Counted from the stretch's first letter, positions 44,180 to 58,804 are shown. The stretch: DNA of 64,000 nt from Hemibagrus wyckioides (GCF_019097595.1 NC_080712.1:23998646-24062645); one strand, 5' to 3'. The notes: generated by a model from the letters alone, not told the origin. Translations and numbers: made by a program.

Positions 44180-45395
44180 GAAATGAGAACAGTGGACAGT
44201 GTGCTAGTCAAAACCAGAGGCCTGCTCCAGTATCATCATCTCTTCCATTACCAAGTGTGATGTAAATTTACAGTTATAAATGCCTTACAATAGAGGCATA
44301 TACATAATCTCTGGAGCATTGTCACTCCCACTCAAAAATCTACTGCTGCATGTGGCTTTCCATCACAGTCAATGATCCATAGCCATAACCAGCTCACAGC
44401 ATGACAGGTTAAGTGTAGGTCACATCTGAAAGATGCCATATTTGACTCCCATTTCCCTCCCAAATGGACTGTTACTCCTTGAAGCCTCTCAGGCATGAAT
44501 AGAGCTTATAATCTGGGCATGAAGCATGTTGGCATCTCTATAGTGCCCTAGCATGATAGAAGGTTAGAGACAGGAAGGATAACGCTGTAAGGCATATCAT
44601 GGAGATGGGTTACTCATTTGCTTTACACATACAGCTATATTTAGAGATGAGCTGAGAAACGTGTACACATCAATAGTCAGTACTCAGACACTGCGCTGGA
44701 CTTGTACATGCAAGATGGAGTTTATATAAAACAGAGGAGAGTCCCAATTATGTGCAACTCTTTCCTTGAACTTAAGTAAAGTGTGGTATCAACCCAACAC
44801 CACTGTCTGACATAAGGACAATGTGTCATAGATAGAACTTCACTAATGCTCTATTAGTTGGGAATGGTCAAATCCCCATTCTCAACTATTCCAGCAATCT
44901 TCTATAATCTAGTGGAAAGGTGTGATAGGTAAGATGTCCACATGCTTTTGACAGTATAGTTTAGATAATATTGGCATTATTAAAATTTAATTTGACTCTA
45001 CTAATCAATTAATAGTACTGTCCCTTTAAAGTCCATGAAAAGACCTCCTTTTAGCACTCACAACGTAAGAAAGAGACAGCATCTTAAATTAATACATTTC
45101 TTATTTGCTGATGTTTTTTGGATAAAATAATGAACGACACTTGCTTCAACTGACCTGTAAGCGTAGCAGTAAATGGTCATCAGCTTATTTTTTCTACAGG
45201 AGGGCACATTGAACGAATAACAAAAACAGTTAATAAAATCAAGCACAACTATTAGAGTTTCATAACCTCATTGTTTTGTGTGCACCAAATAACTGTTGGT
45301 GCGAAATATATTAGAAAAATACAATGTGCTGGATCGAGTGCTATTTTAGAAGCTTTTGAGTAATGAAGGTTGAAGCTATATTGTTAAATTAACCC
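44180..45395. other. Intronic sequence with one Tc1 fragment
   Basis: At 44830-44960 a short family C fragment (gtccacatgcttttgacagt) is present. The rest is unrecognised. Confidence 0.45.
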
Positions 45396-45399
45396 AATT

Positions 45400-45680
45400 T
45401 AGAAGTGACTGGTGCAATAATAACAACAAAGATTATTCATCCAGCAATATTTTAGACAGTGACTCCAACAGTCTCCTCTAAAAATACTGAAAAGGCAAGG
45501 ACAATTCTTTTGCTTTTGTTGTGCAGTGAAGATATTTGGGTTGAAGATCAAAACATGAAGGAGATGACAAATCAGAATTTCAGCTTTCATTTCCTGATAT
45601 ACACCTAGACGTGTTAAAACTTTTGATCATCTTGAGGCAGACCGCTCATGTTTAAGTGAACAAAAGTAAAGGAACAAATA
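45400..45680. repeat. Transposon end fragment (family E)
   Basis: It contains tcagctttcatttcctgata, acctagacgtgttaaaactt and gtgaacaaaagtaaaggaac, the outer part of the family whose interior appears at 30.8 and 53.0 kb. Confidence 0.45.
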
Positions 45681-46129
45681 GTCTAAATGAAAGTCAATAA
45701 CACTTGTATATATCTTGTGCAATAACTACAACAGGACACTGGTAAATGTTGACCTGATAAATTTACTGCACTGCTGACTGCTACAAAATTCCAAATTAAA
45801 TCTAAAAGAAAAATCTCTTTTTTTTTCCCCTCACAGTGGCCAAGTGAGTATCCTCATCATCCATTACCTGTTAGAAAATATGCATTCTGCTCTTGAGTTA
45901 TTACCAAATCAAATCTGATCTCAATTGTCAATTGGCCCACTGAGAAAGATTTCCATCAGCTAACAAGTGGGTTTAATATAGACAATATAATAGCAGACAG
46001 AGACGAGGACAGACAGAAGAGCAGAGAGAGGTATGAAAGGTGAGAGAGAAAAGGGTAGGGAGGGGGACTGGACCCAAACATGCTAGAAAATCTATCAAAA
46101 TTATAACTCAATTTCCACTTTAATAAGTA

Positions 46130-46440
46130 GCTGAAAGAGATAACAAAAAAGTGGCTTTTTCATAAAGAGAAGGCCTAGCCAATCAATACTCATATAAAAG
46201 CGCGGTTAGTGTCTTCTCAGCAGACGGAGGGATATGCCATCTTTCACTGGGCTGTGTCCCGTTTGCCTGGGGCGAGCCGCCCAGTGCTGATAAAGGGCAA
46301 CGTGAGGCCTCCAAATCTCATTTTTATTGTCCTTCTCCAGCATGAAGGGCAACTGGCCAGACAGAGAGCCAAGCGGCCACTGCGATCAGTATATGAGAAT
46401 AATGAGAAAAGGAAATGTTTTGTGTGAATGCCATTTTCTG
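46130..46440. promoter_or_regulatory. Candidate conserved noncoding island
   Basis: Non-repetitive and GC-richer than its surroundings (cccgtttgcctggggcgagc near 46258). The 72-codon frame across it has no recognisable domain or splice sites. A regulatory role is conjecture. Confidence 0.25.
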
Positions 46441-46444
46441 AATA

Positions 46445-47865
46445 GACACTGCGGACAGATTCAGACAGCTAATAAAGTAGAACACCTACACAGAGGACAC
46501 ATTTAGAAAAGTATCAAATGTCGACTATGAAACTTAAAAATGTCTGCTGTCATTTCCAGCTCGTTTAAAAGCATAATTATGGCATGTAGTAATAATAGCA
46601 CTTACTGTACTGGTAATAGAACTTTAAATAAGTACTAGTAAAACACATTTTGGTGTATTACAGTGAGGGGAAATTAATATTCAGGCTCAACCAAACTGGA
46701 CAGCTGAAGTCATGAAAAAGACCAGGTCATTTTTTGCCACTCTTCAACTGTACAGTCTGGGTAAGGCTATGTGTTGATTACATGCCAAATACTTGCTGTA
46801 ATTGACTGGTTAATGTGTGTTAAATTGTGAGAATATCTTTATTTTAGGTGGATATGTATATTTTTGGCCTCAACAAGCTTAACAAGTTTTTCACAACTTT
46901 TCCATGTCTTGACAGTTGCTGAGTTGTTAAACTCCGAGTCTACTTTAGACCTTATGCCTACTCTTGAGATTATCTGATGTCTGATCATGCTTTGACCTCG
47001 TCCTACCTCATCATTTGAGTATTAGAACATGCTTTCCATGTTGTTAGCCTGGATTTTATCTGCACATGGACCCGGATTCTCCATCTGAGTCTGATCGGTT
47101 GCAGTATGCAGTTTGCTAACCGGTGTTACCTTAAAAATCAGTGGAACTCCCTTTATTATCACTAAATTAAATTAAAACTTAAACTGAGCATGTTAGATAC
47201 CATACAAAGCAATGAATGTTGGACTGAGAGTAAGATTTAACCAATCAAAACTAAATTAAATATCCAAAATAAATCTGCATTACAGTCATTTTATTGCTCA
47301 CAGTAACTGTGTGTGTCCTCAGCAGCCCTCACTAAATCTTTTAATGTCATAGTTTCCCGGGATGAGCCTGTGTCACTTCTTCTTCGCCTCAAAGATTAAA
47401 AAGTATTTAATATTTAACTCTATCCATTTATGATGTAAGAATGGGATTTAAAACGAAAACGGGATGGATTAACTTACTGGTAGCAAAATGAATTAATTAA
47501 CAAATATATCTTGCATTAATAATGAGATAATGATCTCTCTTACTTTGTCTCTTTTTTGTCTGTATTTGTCTCTCCATTCCCTGTATTTGTTAAGCAGTCA
47601 TAATCTCTCCCTCTGTCCTTTTTACAGTGTATACAGTGGATACCAGGAATGGGGTAATGAAAGGATTATTTACAACTGGAGAACATTCAAAACTGTTGCC
47701 AGCATTCCCAGGGTCAGATGTTATAATACTCAGCGAAATAGCATTAACTTTTCGTCAATATATTAATTTTAAAGACCAATAAATAAAATAAGGATGTTTT
47801 TTATGGAAGTGTCACTGTGTATCTGGACTGACAGTACATTATCTACTGGCCTACAAATCACCATT
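46445..47865. other. Intronic sequence, nothing recognised
   Basis: AT-rich, no gene or repeat family supported. Confidence 0.5.
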
Positions 47866-47869
47866 CAAC

Positions 47870-48500
47870 AAACCTCAGGAACCTTGCACAAAGCCTGGGA
47901 AACTTATAGTCACTGAGTTAACCATGCACACCTCTTTATGCCAGACTATTCTAGAGACAAATGTTGAGGCAATCTGTCCAATAGCTAAGCCATCTGACAA
48001 GCTTGACCGGAAGTGAACCATGTCACAAGTTAATGACAGCAAAAAAAATAAATAAATATATTTGGAAATGGAAGCCCAAACTGATCAGCTCCATCTTGGT
48101 GCTGTGATTTGACCTTAGATCAGAGAATTAAATCAGTAGAAAAGTCTGGAAAGAATTCCTCCAATAATGTGAAACACTAATGCTTTTCAATAAACTTCAG
48201 GCTATTGCTGATGAAGGTGGTGCTGTAAGCTGCTGAATTGGGTCAGTACCTTTTCCCCCACTTGAGTTATTTTTCTAGCTGTTTTGTCAGATAGTTTAGA
48301 TGACATGTATAAATTTACCTAATTTAACCATTTTTAAAATTTTGCATCATCTATTGTTTTTGGGGCTTAATTGCAGGGTTCTCAAATAACCTTTTCCTAC
48401 TTGACATGAACGTGATTTTGACTCAGTGGGATTCCTTGTTTTCCTCAATCCATTTACTCAAAGCAATCATTTCACGTGTGTCAGTGGGATCAGATCATTG
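47870..48500 (+). mobile_element. Decayed Tc1-like relic
   Basis: Fragments such as ggaaagaattcctccaataatgtgaaac and ggctattgctgatgaaggtg resemble the 3' end of a fish Tc1 transposase gene. Weak and not aligned. Confidence 0.4.
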
Positions 48501-48830
48501 TTTTGATTTTCTGTGCTTCAGGAATGAAAAAAATTGATTCACAAACACAGCTTTAAATTTTGACAATAGCTTCCACTGAGCTTGTTTGTATCTCTGGATA
48601 CTTCTCCATTGAGGCCAAGGAGAACTCCAAGGTTATCTTTAAAAAGTTCTAATATCTCCTGATTGGATAGTTTCATCTGTCACAATCAAAGCTTTCCAAA
48701 GGTCAAAGATTATCCTCTAGTAAAGGGGTTAATAAGCAATGTCATTTGTAGTGTTATTTATTTGTACATCTACAATCTGCCCTTGTCGCTCTGTTGTGGA
48801 TCAAGAAGTGTCCCTTGTTACTTGTGCATT

Positions 48831-48964
<134 letters not shown>

Positions 48965-49380
48965 CTTTATTCATCCCAAAGGGAAATTCACAATAGGAAA
49001 TGTTTTAGTTTTTCCTTTTCACAAAGAGTTCTGAATCCAAATGACCTGTGGGAAGAATCCTGTCCTCATTCTCTGTGTTGGCCTTCAGGAAACAGAAGCT
49101 CTTCCCTGGCCTGAATAGAGAGAAAAGTCCATTGTTCACATGGCTGAGTTCCTTCATTATCTTCCTGGATTTGGTCCAGCACCATTTGTTGTAGACAGAA
49201 TGTAGGTCAGGGATCTCAGTGAGGATGTTGTGGTCAGCTGAGCCCACCGTCCACACCGAGCACACTGACCTGTAGTCTCTATAGAGCTCACCTATCCTGC
49301 TTGGGGCTGTTCCCAAACCAAGCTGTGAAGAGCTCATTGTTGTGGGGGTAAAAAGGTGCAGCACTTTAAGAGGACAGTTT
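48965..49380 (-). repeat. LINE 3'-UTR-like element next to the GATA array
   Basis: It begins ctttattcatcccaaaggga, the sequence that often borders GATA arrays in fish retroelements. A 119-codon minus-strand frame (49364-49005; RIGELYRDYRSVCSVWTVG) is probably the remnant of its end. Confidence 0.5.
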
Positions 49381-49849
49381 GAAGTCCCTTAAGCATCTAA
49401 GGTGTAAAGATGCTGATGGGTCTTCTTTTTTATCTTCTCATGAAAAGAGATCAATGACATCACTAAGGTTTTTTTTTCCTTTTCATTGTATGGCTTTTTG
49501 GCACAAGGAATGATCCATGGCACTTTATACAATGCCCTGAATCTGTTTATCTGACTGACATTTCAATGAGTTTAACTTGTGCTTGCGAGGTTTGGTTGCT
49601 TTGTCCATGTGAACGAAGAGAGATAAAGTGCTGCTGAAGAATTTCTGTTTTTTCAATTTTTAAAATGTGATAAAAATCTGACAAATAAAGCCAAAGGGTT
49701 TTGCATTCTAATTAATGAAAAATATAATTTGATTCACATAATATGGAACAGATTTAAACTTCCATGACTCAAATGCTGAGGGTACGTAAAAGTTTAATGA
49801 ATAAATATATATGAATGGACGAGCCACATTAATTTGAATTTAATTTTAT

Positions 49850-50045
49850 TTGTACCGCACTTTTAAAAATGTACATTAACACAAAGTGGCTTTACAGAAG
49901 TCTGGAGATACATTCTAAGTTAGAAATGTATCCATAATGAGCAAGTCAGAGGTGACGTGGTGGGGAAAAACTCCCTGAAATGATATGAAGAAGAAACATT
50001 AAGATGAGCCAGGCTCAAAAGGGAAGCCATCCTCATTTGCATGAC
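49850..50045 (-). repeat. Dispersed teleost repeat, inverse of 10745-10994
   Basis: It has the reverse-complement blocks aaaaactccctgaaatgata and ggctcaaaagggaagccatcc. Confidence 0.6.
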
Positions 50046-50049
50046 ACCA

Positions 50050-52955
50050 GACAGTGTGATTATAAATAATTTCCCTTCTATAACTGAATACTATATAGTC
50101 AATTGTGTAACCAGGAACTTGTGAGCTTATGAGCAACTTATAAATATAAGCAGCAGACTTATTTCTATATGTATTAAAGTTTTATCATGAAGTATTTTGT
50201 TGACCATCTTCACTTGGTTGTCTACCCAAGGTCTAGACCATTGCTACTTCTGATTCAAATGCAAATAGACAGATGCAGATATGAATATAGAACTGAACAG
50301 ACACACAGATTGTGTTCCACACCTGAAATATCATAAATCATGATGGAGGGAACACTAAGTGTAAGTGGTTCTAATGAAAATATGCCTAGGATAATAAAAA
50401 TATACTGAAGTGACTCCCATGAAGAGTTCAATAACCCTGAACTTTACAGCAGAACTTTTCCCCTTATTTCCTCCATTTCAACTCACAAGAGTGCAAAGAA
50501 AGATTCTCCCTTCTGATTCCCCTGACAGAATAAACGTACCTCTGCCATACAGACGGCCTGTCAGTTTGCTCTCTGACAGAGGAACTGAATTTCACTTTTT
50601 TTTTTCTTGTCCAAATTTCCAACCTTCTAATTAACTCCTAATGATCTTTTTGATTAAGGTGAGAGTGTATGTGTGTGTGTGTCTGTGCGCTAGGTAATGC
50701 TCTTCCAACACTTTGACAGCCACAGTGATGAGGATTAATGGAGCAGCATATGCCAATGTGCTGATGAGATACTGATGCCACTGGCAAGACAGACCAACAC
50801 AGTGCCCTAAAATAAAGTAGAATGCTAATAAAAAAAAATCCAAATACCACATTATCTCTCCAGTCAGGCAGTGAGTGGCAAATTTTCAGCATACCAAGCA
50901 CCACTCCTGTGTATCAGCGTTTCATCCACAGTGCATTAATGTCAGAATCCCAGCATGCCATGCTCGTTTTGAAACCGCTCTCTAGATTAATACCTGTTCA
51001 AAACTGCACCACTTATATCAACTACACTGATGTCAGTGGGCCCATAATAGCCCGCTGTCACTGGGAATGTGGTCTATATTTCTAGAACTGAAGATATGCA
51101 ATTACTGATGAAAAACTATATCATGTTTGCAATACTTTCCTGGCCAAAACAGGACCAGGACCAGCACCATGATGTTTTCTAAATACTTTCTGAGCTATTT
51201 ATGACGTTCTTCAGCAACTGGATTCATAGACAATGAAGGGAAGCTGACATTAAGAATTTTTCAAATCATGAGAGTGAGTCCAATGTGTACCAGAACACTA
51301 TGTTGTCACTATGAGTGTATGAAAATACAGAAGTCTGGTGTACGAGAACAGATCGGATAGCAATGTACCGCATTTTCCAGGATGATATTGTAAACCTAAA
51401 GTGAATTTGGCTCCAGTAACATATAGCAGTTCATGAGAATCACGGATAGGATCTAGGAGAGTCTTCAACTCTATAGATTTTGACATCTCTCCTACTGTGG
51501 AATGAAGGAAAAAAGGAAGCTTGTATCTCCCCAGCAGTCACTATGTCTAGAAGTGCAGCCTGAAAAGTCAGCACGATCACACAATCCTTTTTTATTCTAA
51601 TGTCTATTACCTGTAACATTGTCTATATACGGTGCCATGGTTAGATAAGCCCCTTCATTGAATATACCACCAAAGGATTATATGCTGATATAGGAAAATC
51701 TTACCAATAGTGGTATTAATCATGACAGCACATGATTATGCACTCAGTGCACTTTTATCATTCCAACCCCAAAGAACAGACTCCTAAGACAACCTGGCAG
51801 GATGAAACAGCAAACAGTGAGAAATACATGTGGCAGAGATCATATACAGACAACGGTGATGAACATAGATTGGACATATCCAAATGGGAGAAATCAGTTA
51901 TGGTGACTGATGCAATGCTTAGTAACATCCAAAAAAGGAAATCCAGAAGCTGAAGAAATTTCTGAGACTGAAAAGAGAGCTACAGTGTGTATGTAAGATT
52001 GAAACCAAGCTTGCCCTCTGGTGATACAAGCAGCTGATGTTGTGTCTCACAGGCTGAAGGAGTGGCATTAACAGAGATATCATCAATCAGTCTTGGAGAG
52101 AGCAAGTCTAGCCTTTATAAGTGATCTTTATCATACATAATATATGTCTGATCATGATCTTACCCAACTCATATTTCCTTCCATTTCACACAGAAATTGT
52201 AAAAATGGACAACAAATTTGATATCATTTCCGATATCTCTCAGCTCGGCTACACAACCCCAACCTAAAGTTAGTCAAATCTGCAACATAAAAAAAAAAAG
52301 CTCTAACAGAACAACATGAAATTGTCCCTGATGAAGAGAAGTAAAGATTTCTTTCCTTGGTGCTTCCAGTATGCATCCACTGAAGAAGTTTTACATACAT
52401 GGCCTAGTTTGAAGCATATACTCACTGTCTCTAGCTTGCTGTGTCTCTCTGTGTGTGTGTAGGAAGTGTCACTAAACCCTGTACCTCAGTGGCCAGAATG
52501 AAAAGACAGCAGCTGCTCTTAGGTGGGCTTCTATGCCATCATTCTATCCATTCATCATTTACAAAGGTGGACTGAGGGCCACTATAAGTGCCTTTTTGTA
52601 TTATTTAGGGCTGAGCTCTGCACTCTGCAACCTTGCACATTTTATCACATTATCCATAAAGCAAAAAGAACAAGAGGCTTTGAGCTTCTGCAGTTCAAAG
52701 GAAGCACACCCATAGGGTCTGTGTGTGTGTGTTCATAGTTGGGTCATTTCTATATTTCTATATACCACCACAATGGATAAAGAAGGCTTCCTGCTTTAAT
52801 TCAAGGGGTTTAAAAATGAATTAACCATTTAGGAATTAAATATCCATTTAGGAATTACAGGCATGTTTTACACAGTCCCTCCTTTTCAGCTCAAAAGTAT
52901 TTGGATAATTATATATAAACTATAGAACTCATTTTAACTAACAATTATATATCAG
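50050..52955. other. Intronic sequence, nothing recognised
   Basis: No exon, repeat family or RNA gene supported. It is unique as far as can be judged by eye. Confidence 0.45.
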
Positions 52956-52959
52956 GATT

Positions 52960-53830
52960 ATTTCTAATCCTTAGATGCAGATCCTTTGCATTCATTGACT
53001 GTCTGAAATCTAGAAGCCATGAACATCACCAAGTGCTAAGTTTCCTCCATTTGCCAGGCCTTTACTCCAGCCGCTTTCATTTGCTGTTTGTTTGTGGGAT
53101 TTTCTTCCTTCAGTTTTATCTTTATTGAGGTAAAATGCATGCTCCATTGAGTTTTAGGATTAGTTGACCGTGGAACGTTTTGGGTCATCATCCATCTAAA
53201 GTTGTGCAGCATCTAACGAGACCCGAGCATAAAGACACTTCAGAATCCATCCTGCCACTTCTAGCAATCAATCAATCAATTAAAAGTGACCAGTTCCACT
53301 GGTGACCATACATGCCTAAGCCACGCCATAACATGTCTCTACCATGTCTGACAAATGATGAGGTATGCTATAAATCATGAACCCCTCCTTTTCTTTCTCA
53401 ATACTCTGGCCAGCTTTATTTCAGATTTATTAGAGATTTCCAGCAATCTCTAATTTGTCCTCTCATTTCATCTTGAGATGAATCTTCTGTATTTGTATCC
53501 AAGAAAATTTCTCTTGATAGTGAGACTTTGATCATGAGACTCCTACCTCCTCAATAGTGTTCTTGACTTGGCTAGATGTTGTGAAGGGCTTTTCCTTCAC
53601 CAAGAAAAGTGTCACCCACTTTAGTTATCTTCTTAGTCATCCTGGCCTTCTGCTATTGCTGAGTTCACCCATGCATTCCTTCTTTTAAAGAATGTACCAA
53701 ACAGCTGATTGGGCCACTGTTAAAGTTTCTAAAGTTTAATGATGGCCTCCTTAACTTGCAAACAAAACCTTCTCTTTGAATCTCTAAAACCAAGACTAAG
53801 AATGCCTATTGTTGTATGATGGGAGGAAAC
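52960..53830 (-). mobile_element. Decayed DNA-transposon relic (family E)
   Basis: Related in order of phrases to 30800-31660: an antisense transposase-like text with ccgtggaacgttttgggtca, cagttccactggtgacca and ctcaatactctggccag. No open frame. Confidence 0.45.
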
Positions 53831-54727
53831 CGTTACAATTCTGTTATAAATAAAGAGGAAATGGGTGTCCCCTCCTCCTCCTCACAAAATTTGTGGCCTG
53901 TTTTATTTTGGGCGTCTGGCCAAGCATTAAATTAAGACAGCTTAGGTTGTGTGAAGTCCATAGAATTCCCAGCATAAAACGAGAAACAGTCTCCTACATC
54001 TCTTATCAAACTGTGACTCATTTCATGAAGTTACTGCAACATGGTGGCTCTATTCTTATTAATCCACCTTCTATGTAGGATGAGAAAAAGCTGAGTAGTA
54101 GGAAGCCTTTGGCACCAATCAGCCTAGAAAAATGATCTTGAAACCTTTCCAGCCTTCTTTCCCCTAGGACCCACTTTCAGTAGAGCATCTGAACACAAAG
54201 GCACCAAGACAAAAGTCTTAAGCACATTCGTCACACGTGGTGGGCATGCCAGCTTTTTGCAATCTATTACACATTTCAGGAAAGTGCACACCAGATCAGA
54301 CCAGATCACCAACTACAGCATGGTAACTATTTCAGTCCTGAAAAACTTGTACCTTATCAGATATTTGTCCATTTCCCAGTACTTATTAGTAACTGTGAGC
54401 TCAGTAGATGTTCTCAGGAGGTCATGGGGTGATGACAGGAGATGATTTCCTGTGCCACACTAATATTAACAGCCCTCAGGCCCTGCTTTACAGAGACCCA
54501 AAATAATGAGCACTAATGCGCAAGTGGATAAATTGTGCACACAGTTGTAAAAATGATATCATGTGGAAAGTCAGGGGAGGAAACAATATGCAAATAAGGC
54601 ATGCACTATTTATTTTCTGTAGCCGTGGCAAGTTCAGACTCGGATAACTGATTCCAAGAATAATAAAGTGATATTAAAGAATAATACAGACTTAATGAGA
54701 GAGATGTAGTGAAAAATGTCAATATGA

Positions 54728-54729
<2 letters not shown>

Positions 54730-54805
<76 letters not shown>

Positions 54806-54862
54806 CATCCATCCATCCATCCATCCATCCATCCATCCATCCATCCATCCATCCATCCATCC
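54730..54862. repeat. (ATCT)n-(ATCC)n microsatellite
   Basis: About 75 bp of ATCT units change directly to about 58 bp of ATCC units. Confidence 0.97.
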
Positions 54863-54869
54863 GTAGGCT

Positions 54870-56745
54870 TGGTGTTATGTGGATGATGTTAAAAACATAA
54901 AAAGGTGTGTAAACGTTAATATGCAGTCAAACTGATCACAATAATATGAATACAATTTGTTTATAAATTTCTTTATTTTACCAATTACTAATTTAGTTAT
55001 ACTTGATTAATATTACAACTTGTAATATGCTATCAGTCTGCTATCTTTAACTGGCATAAACAAGCTTCTGTGAGTGAAACATATTCTCTCTGTGATTTCT
55101 CTGTGCCATTCCCAAAGTGACTTTCAGGCTTCATAAAACCCACTTAATAAATTGTATTTTGCACATTTAGCTTGTAACTCATAATGTTTCCAGTCTCCTG
55201 CCTAAAAAGATAAAACTTTCAACAAGCATTTGAATTCAGAGATAAGTAAAAATCATTGAATTTTCAGAATGTTTTGCATAGTCCATTTACAGGTGCATGA
55301 ACATAGCGCAGACATAAAAAAAAATCCCTTCCAGGGTTATTAATCAATTAATCTATTAATCAGATAGTGTTCCTTACAGGAATACTTATAACCAGCACAC
55401 CCACACACAGGAGTTTACAGAGGACTGTTAATGGAAGTCTGTCATGAAATATGGAGGAACGATGCAAATACTCACTGAAATATTAATTAGGACCACAGAC
55501 AGCGTTTCCAAGATAATCTTAGTAAATCGAATAGATGTCCCCATGAGAACATTCATCAGCTAGTGTTTATAAGCAGTGGCTAAACTGACTGCAGAAGTAC
55601 AGCTATTCATTTGTGGCTCAGAAGTGATATTTTAGCAACACTAGCTAGTTGGGATCTGGGATTCTGAAGAGACAACAGGAAGTTGGTAGCGTTTTCCGGC
55701 CAGATAAAACTTCAAGGTTGATCTCAACAGCTGAGGCAGCAATTCCACCTTATCCAGCCGTCAAAGGACCAAAGGACTGGTTCAGTCCCCTAAACATGCA
55801 ACCCTGCACATATCAGCTGCGTGATAAACACACCAGCGCAACAGCAATCTGTATTCTGAGTCATTTATGAAAATACCTTCTGAAAACCGAGAACTGGAAC
55901 TCTGTGGGATGTTGTCAGAGGGTGTGATTTCTGAAAGCGAGTGTGTTATGAATGAAGACGTTAATTCCTATGCAGAAAGATTAAGGATCAGCAGCAGTGC
56001 TGCTGTGGTGACACTGTAAAACCAAAAGCTGGCATAAACAGAGCACATTTAAAATCAGACAGAAAAAGATTTATTTATAATCAGAAAACTGGAAGGAGAT
56101 GATTCACAGCACATACTGGATCGGGAAGACCGGATAAAACAAAATGAAGAGAAAAAGAAGAAAGAGAACAAGTGACAGAAACAGGAAAGTAAAAAGGTAT
56201 AGACTCGACAGAAACTGTAGCTTTGTTCGTCAACACAGTGCTACCCTCACGGGGATGTCTTTTGTATTTTAGTATATAGTATTCACCTAGGAATTTGATT
56301 GCAGTGCACTTTCAAAATTCATTTAAGGCAAGAGTTTCTCTACTAACAACATCCCTGATCCAATTCACAAAGAACTTGTGTCAGCATTACAAAAGATGCC
56401 AAATGTTTTAGTAACAAAAAAAAAAAAACCCTAGAGCTAAGAATCTATAATGTAAGGTTCAACAGTGGTCCTCAAGATCCTGTGATATTTCTTAACTTAA
56501 TTTAAAAACTAGACTGCCTTTAGAGTCCTTAAAGTCTGTGCCAATTTTGACAATACTGCCAGGGTTATTTCCAGTCACACAAGAGCAGACTTCTATCTAA
56601 TTTGAATGAGAAGAACACAGTAAACCACAAAGTGGGAAAATGTTTGTATTGACTGCAACACTTCAAACTGGAAAAATCAATATTAAAATCATACAAAAAA
56701 GATTTCAGACTCATAAAAAACATAATCTAGTATCTGTGGTCACTG
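54870..56745. other. Intronic sequence, nothing recognised
   Basis: No gene or repeat family supported. Confidence 0.45.
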
Positions 56746-56749
56746 AGCT

Positions 56750-57700
56750 TGGGAAAGGATAAACATATATGGACACCTTACCATCAAACCTATATAAGCT
56801 TGTTGGATGTCTCATTCCCAAATCATGGTGACGGGATTATTGTCATTATAATGTGCCTTTGGATTCTGTGTCTATTCAGTTAAAAGAGCATGTTGGATGA
56901 GGTGGTTCCAGTGTCATGTCAAAAGAGTTCAGTGGAGCAGAGGAGCTGGCCACTGGAGGTCCACCACACTAAACTGGTCAATCCCTGTTTTATGGACTTT
57001 GATTTGCACACAAAAAGTACAGCCATGCTGGAACAGAAAAAAGGGCCTCCCATAAAGTTTGAAGGCCCCTTGCCATAAAGTTTGAAGTTTATGGTGTTCT
57101 TAAATATCATTGTATTGTAGCACAGCTACACACAATGGTACATTTATAAGTATATGTATGTAAATTGTAGCCAGGGCCTCTAGGAGGTGAGCGTTACAGT
57201 ATATTGTAGCATTATTATTACCCCTCACTGGAACTAAGAGACTGAGCCAAACCCTGAAAACAGTCCAGATCATTATCCCTCCTCCTCCACCAACTTTACC
57301 ATTACCACTACAGAGTCTGCTTGATAGTATTCCGCTGGTATCTGGTAAATTGTGTACATGATTCTACCGCTCCAGAGTCCAGGGCACCATATAAACCCTT
57401 TTCATGAAGCCCCTGATGCACAGTTGTTGTGCTGATGTTTAATACAGAGGCATTTTGTGTATGATGTACAGCTTTGGGGTTAAGCTGCTCTTGCCTCTAG
57501 ACACTTTCACAATATTAGCACTTACAGTTGACCAGGACTGATCTAGCAGGGCAGAAATGTTATGAACTGACTTGTTGGCATCCTATGACCATGTTTAAAA
57601 GTCACCAGGCCCATCACAATGACCCATGTTTGTTTATGGAGATATTATGCCAGATTTCCAATGGCTTCCTTTTACTTGCATGCACTACATGCACAGTGGC
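56750..57700 (-). mobile_element. Tc1-like relic (family C)
   Basis: Antisense phrases in family order: gccatgctggaacagaaaaa, ctggaactaagagactgagc, cattatccctcctcctccac, ctccagagtccagggcacca. Heavily decayed. Confidence 0.65.
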
Positions 57701-58274
57701 TTTGACAACCTATGTAGTGCACTACAAGGTCAACAGAAAGACATTTAGGATTGGCCCTGCCATAGCTCAGTAGCTAACTCCACTGACATTTACCTAATCT
57801 TGCCTTTAGAGATTATTTCCATTTTTAGTTCACAAATATTTACCTTAGCCAACATCTAAATTGAAGCAAAAGACCTTAGTAATGGATTTACATGTAATGC
57901 TAATGAGGAAGCAGTAAAGTTAGATCAGAAACTATTCACAAAACATTACAAAGACATCAGGGCATCATATCTGAGAAAGGAATTTGGAAAAGTTATTTTT
58001 AACATTATCCTTTATATAAAACAGTCCACCAATCACAGCAATGAAAAATGTATGAGCTGTTGTGTACACATCACTGTTTCAGAGCCATGGAGTCTTCAGT
58101 ACAGAATTAAGTAAATATTATTCATGTAAAAATTTCTCTGTTGTTGCAATCATGTTATATAAGAGTAGCCCTATTGCAAAATGTTGCCCTAAGCCCTGCT
58201 TCAAGGTCTTCTTCCTAGACAACATCAAAATGCCCCATGTCCAAATCCCTGAGGACAAAGTGTCAGCATACACA

Positions 58275-58800
58275 TCTACACCGATCAGGCATAACATTAT
58301 GAGCAGTGAGAGGAGAAGTGAATAACACTGATGATCTCCTCATCATGGCACCTGTTAGTGGGTGGGATATATTAGGTAGCAAGTGAACATTTTGTCCTCA
58401 AAGTTGATGTGTTAGAAGCAGGAAAAATGGGCAAGCGTAAGGATTTCAGCGAGTTTGACAAGGAACAAATTGTGATGGCTAGACGACTGGATCAGAGCAT
58501 CTCCAAAACTGTAGCTCTTGTGGGGTGTTCCCGGTCTGCAGTGATCAGTATCTATCAAAAGTGGTCCAAGGAAGGAACAGTGGTGAACCGGTGACAGGGT
58601 CATGGGCGGCCAAAGCTCACTGATACACATGGGGAGTGAAGGCTGGGCCGTGTGATCCGATACAACAGACAAGCTACTGTTGCTCAAATTGCTGAAGAAA
58701 TTAATGCTGGTTCTGATAGAAAGTTGTCAGAATACACAGTGCATGATGGGTCAGGGCTGTTTTGGCAAGCCAAAGGAGGACCAACACAATATTGCAGCGC
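58275..58800 (+). mobile_element. Internally deleted Tc1-like element (family B)
   Basis: It begins caccgatcaggcataacatt and keeps the start of the transposase gene (58427-58594). It then jumps at about 58740 to the 3' end (gggctgttttggcaagccaa), so the catalytic half is missing. Confidence 0.85.
58427..58594 (+). pseudogene. Tc1-like transposase N-terminal fragment
   Basis: From the Met at 58427 it reads [39 protein letters not shown], then [15 protein letters not shown] and TGA. This is the first helix-turn-helix of a Tc1 transposase (about 55 residues of an expected 340). No DDE residues remain. Confidence 0.85.
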
Positions 58801-58804
58801 AAGT

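Noticed and set aside
46209..46427. 72-codon plus-strand frame as a gene
   Set aside because: No domain, no splice or promoter context; kept only as a candidate noncoding island.
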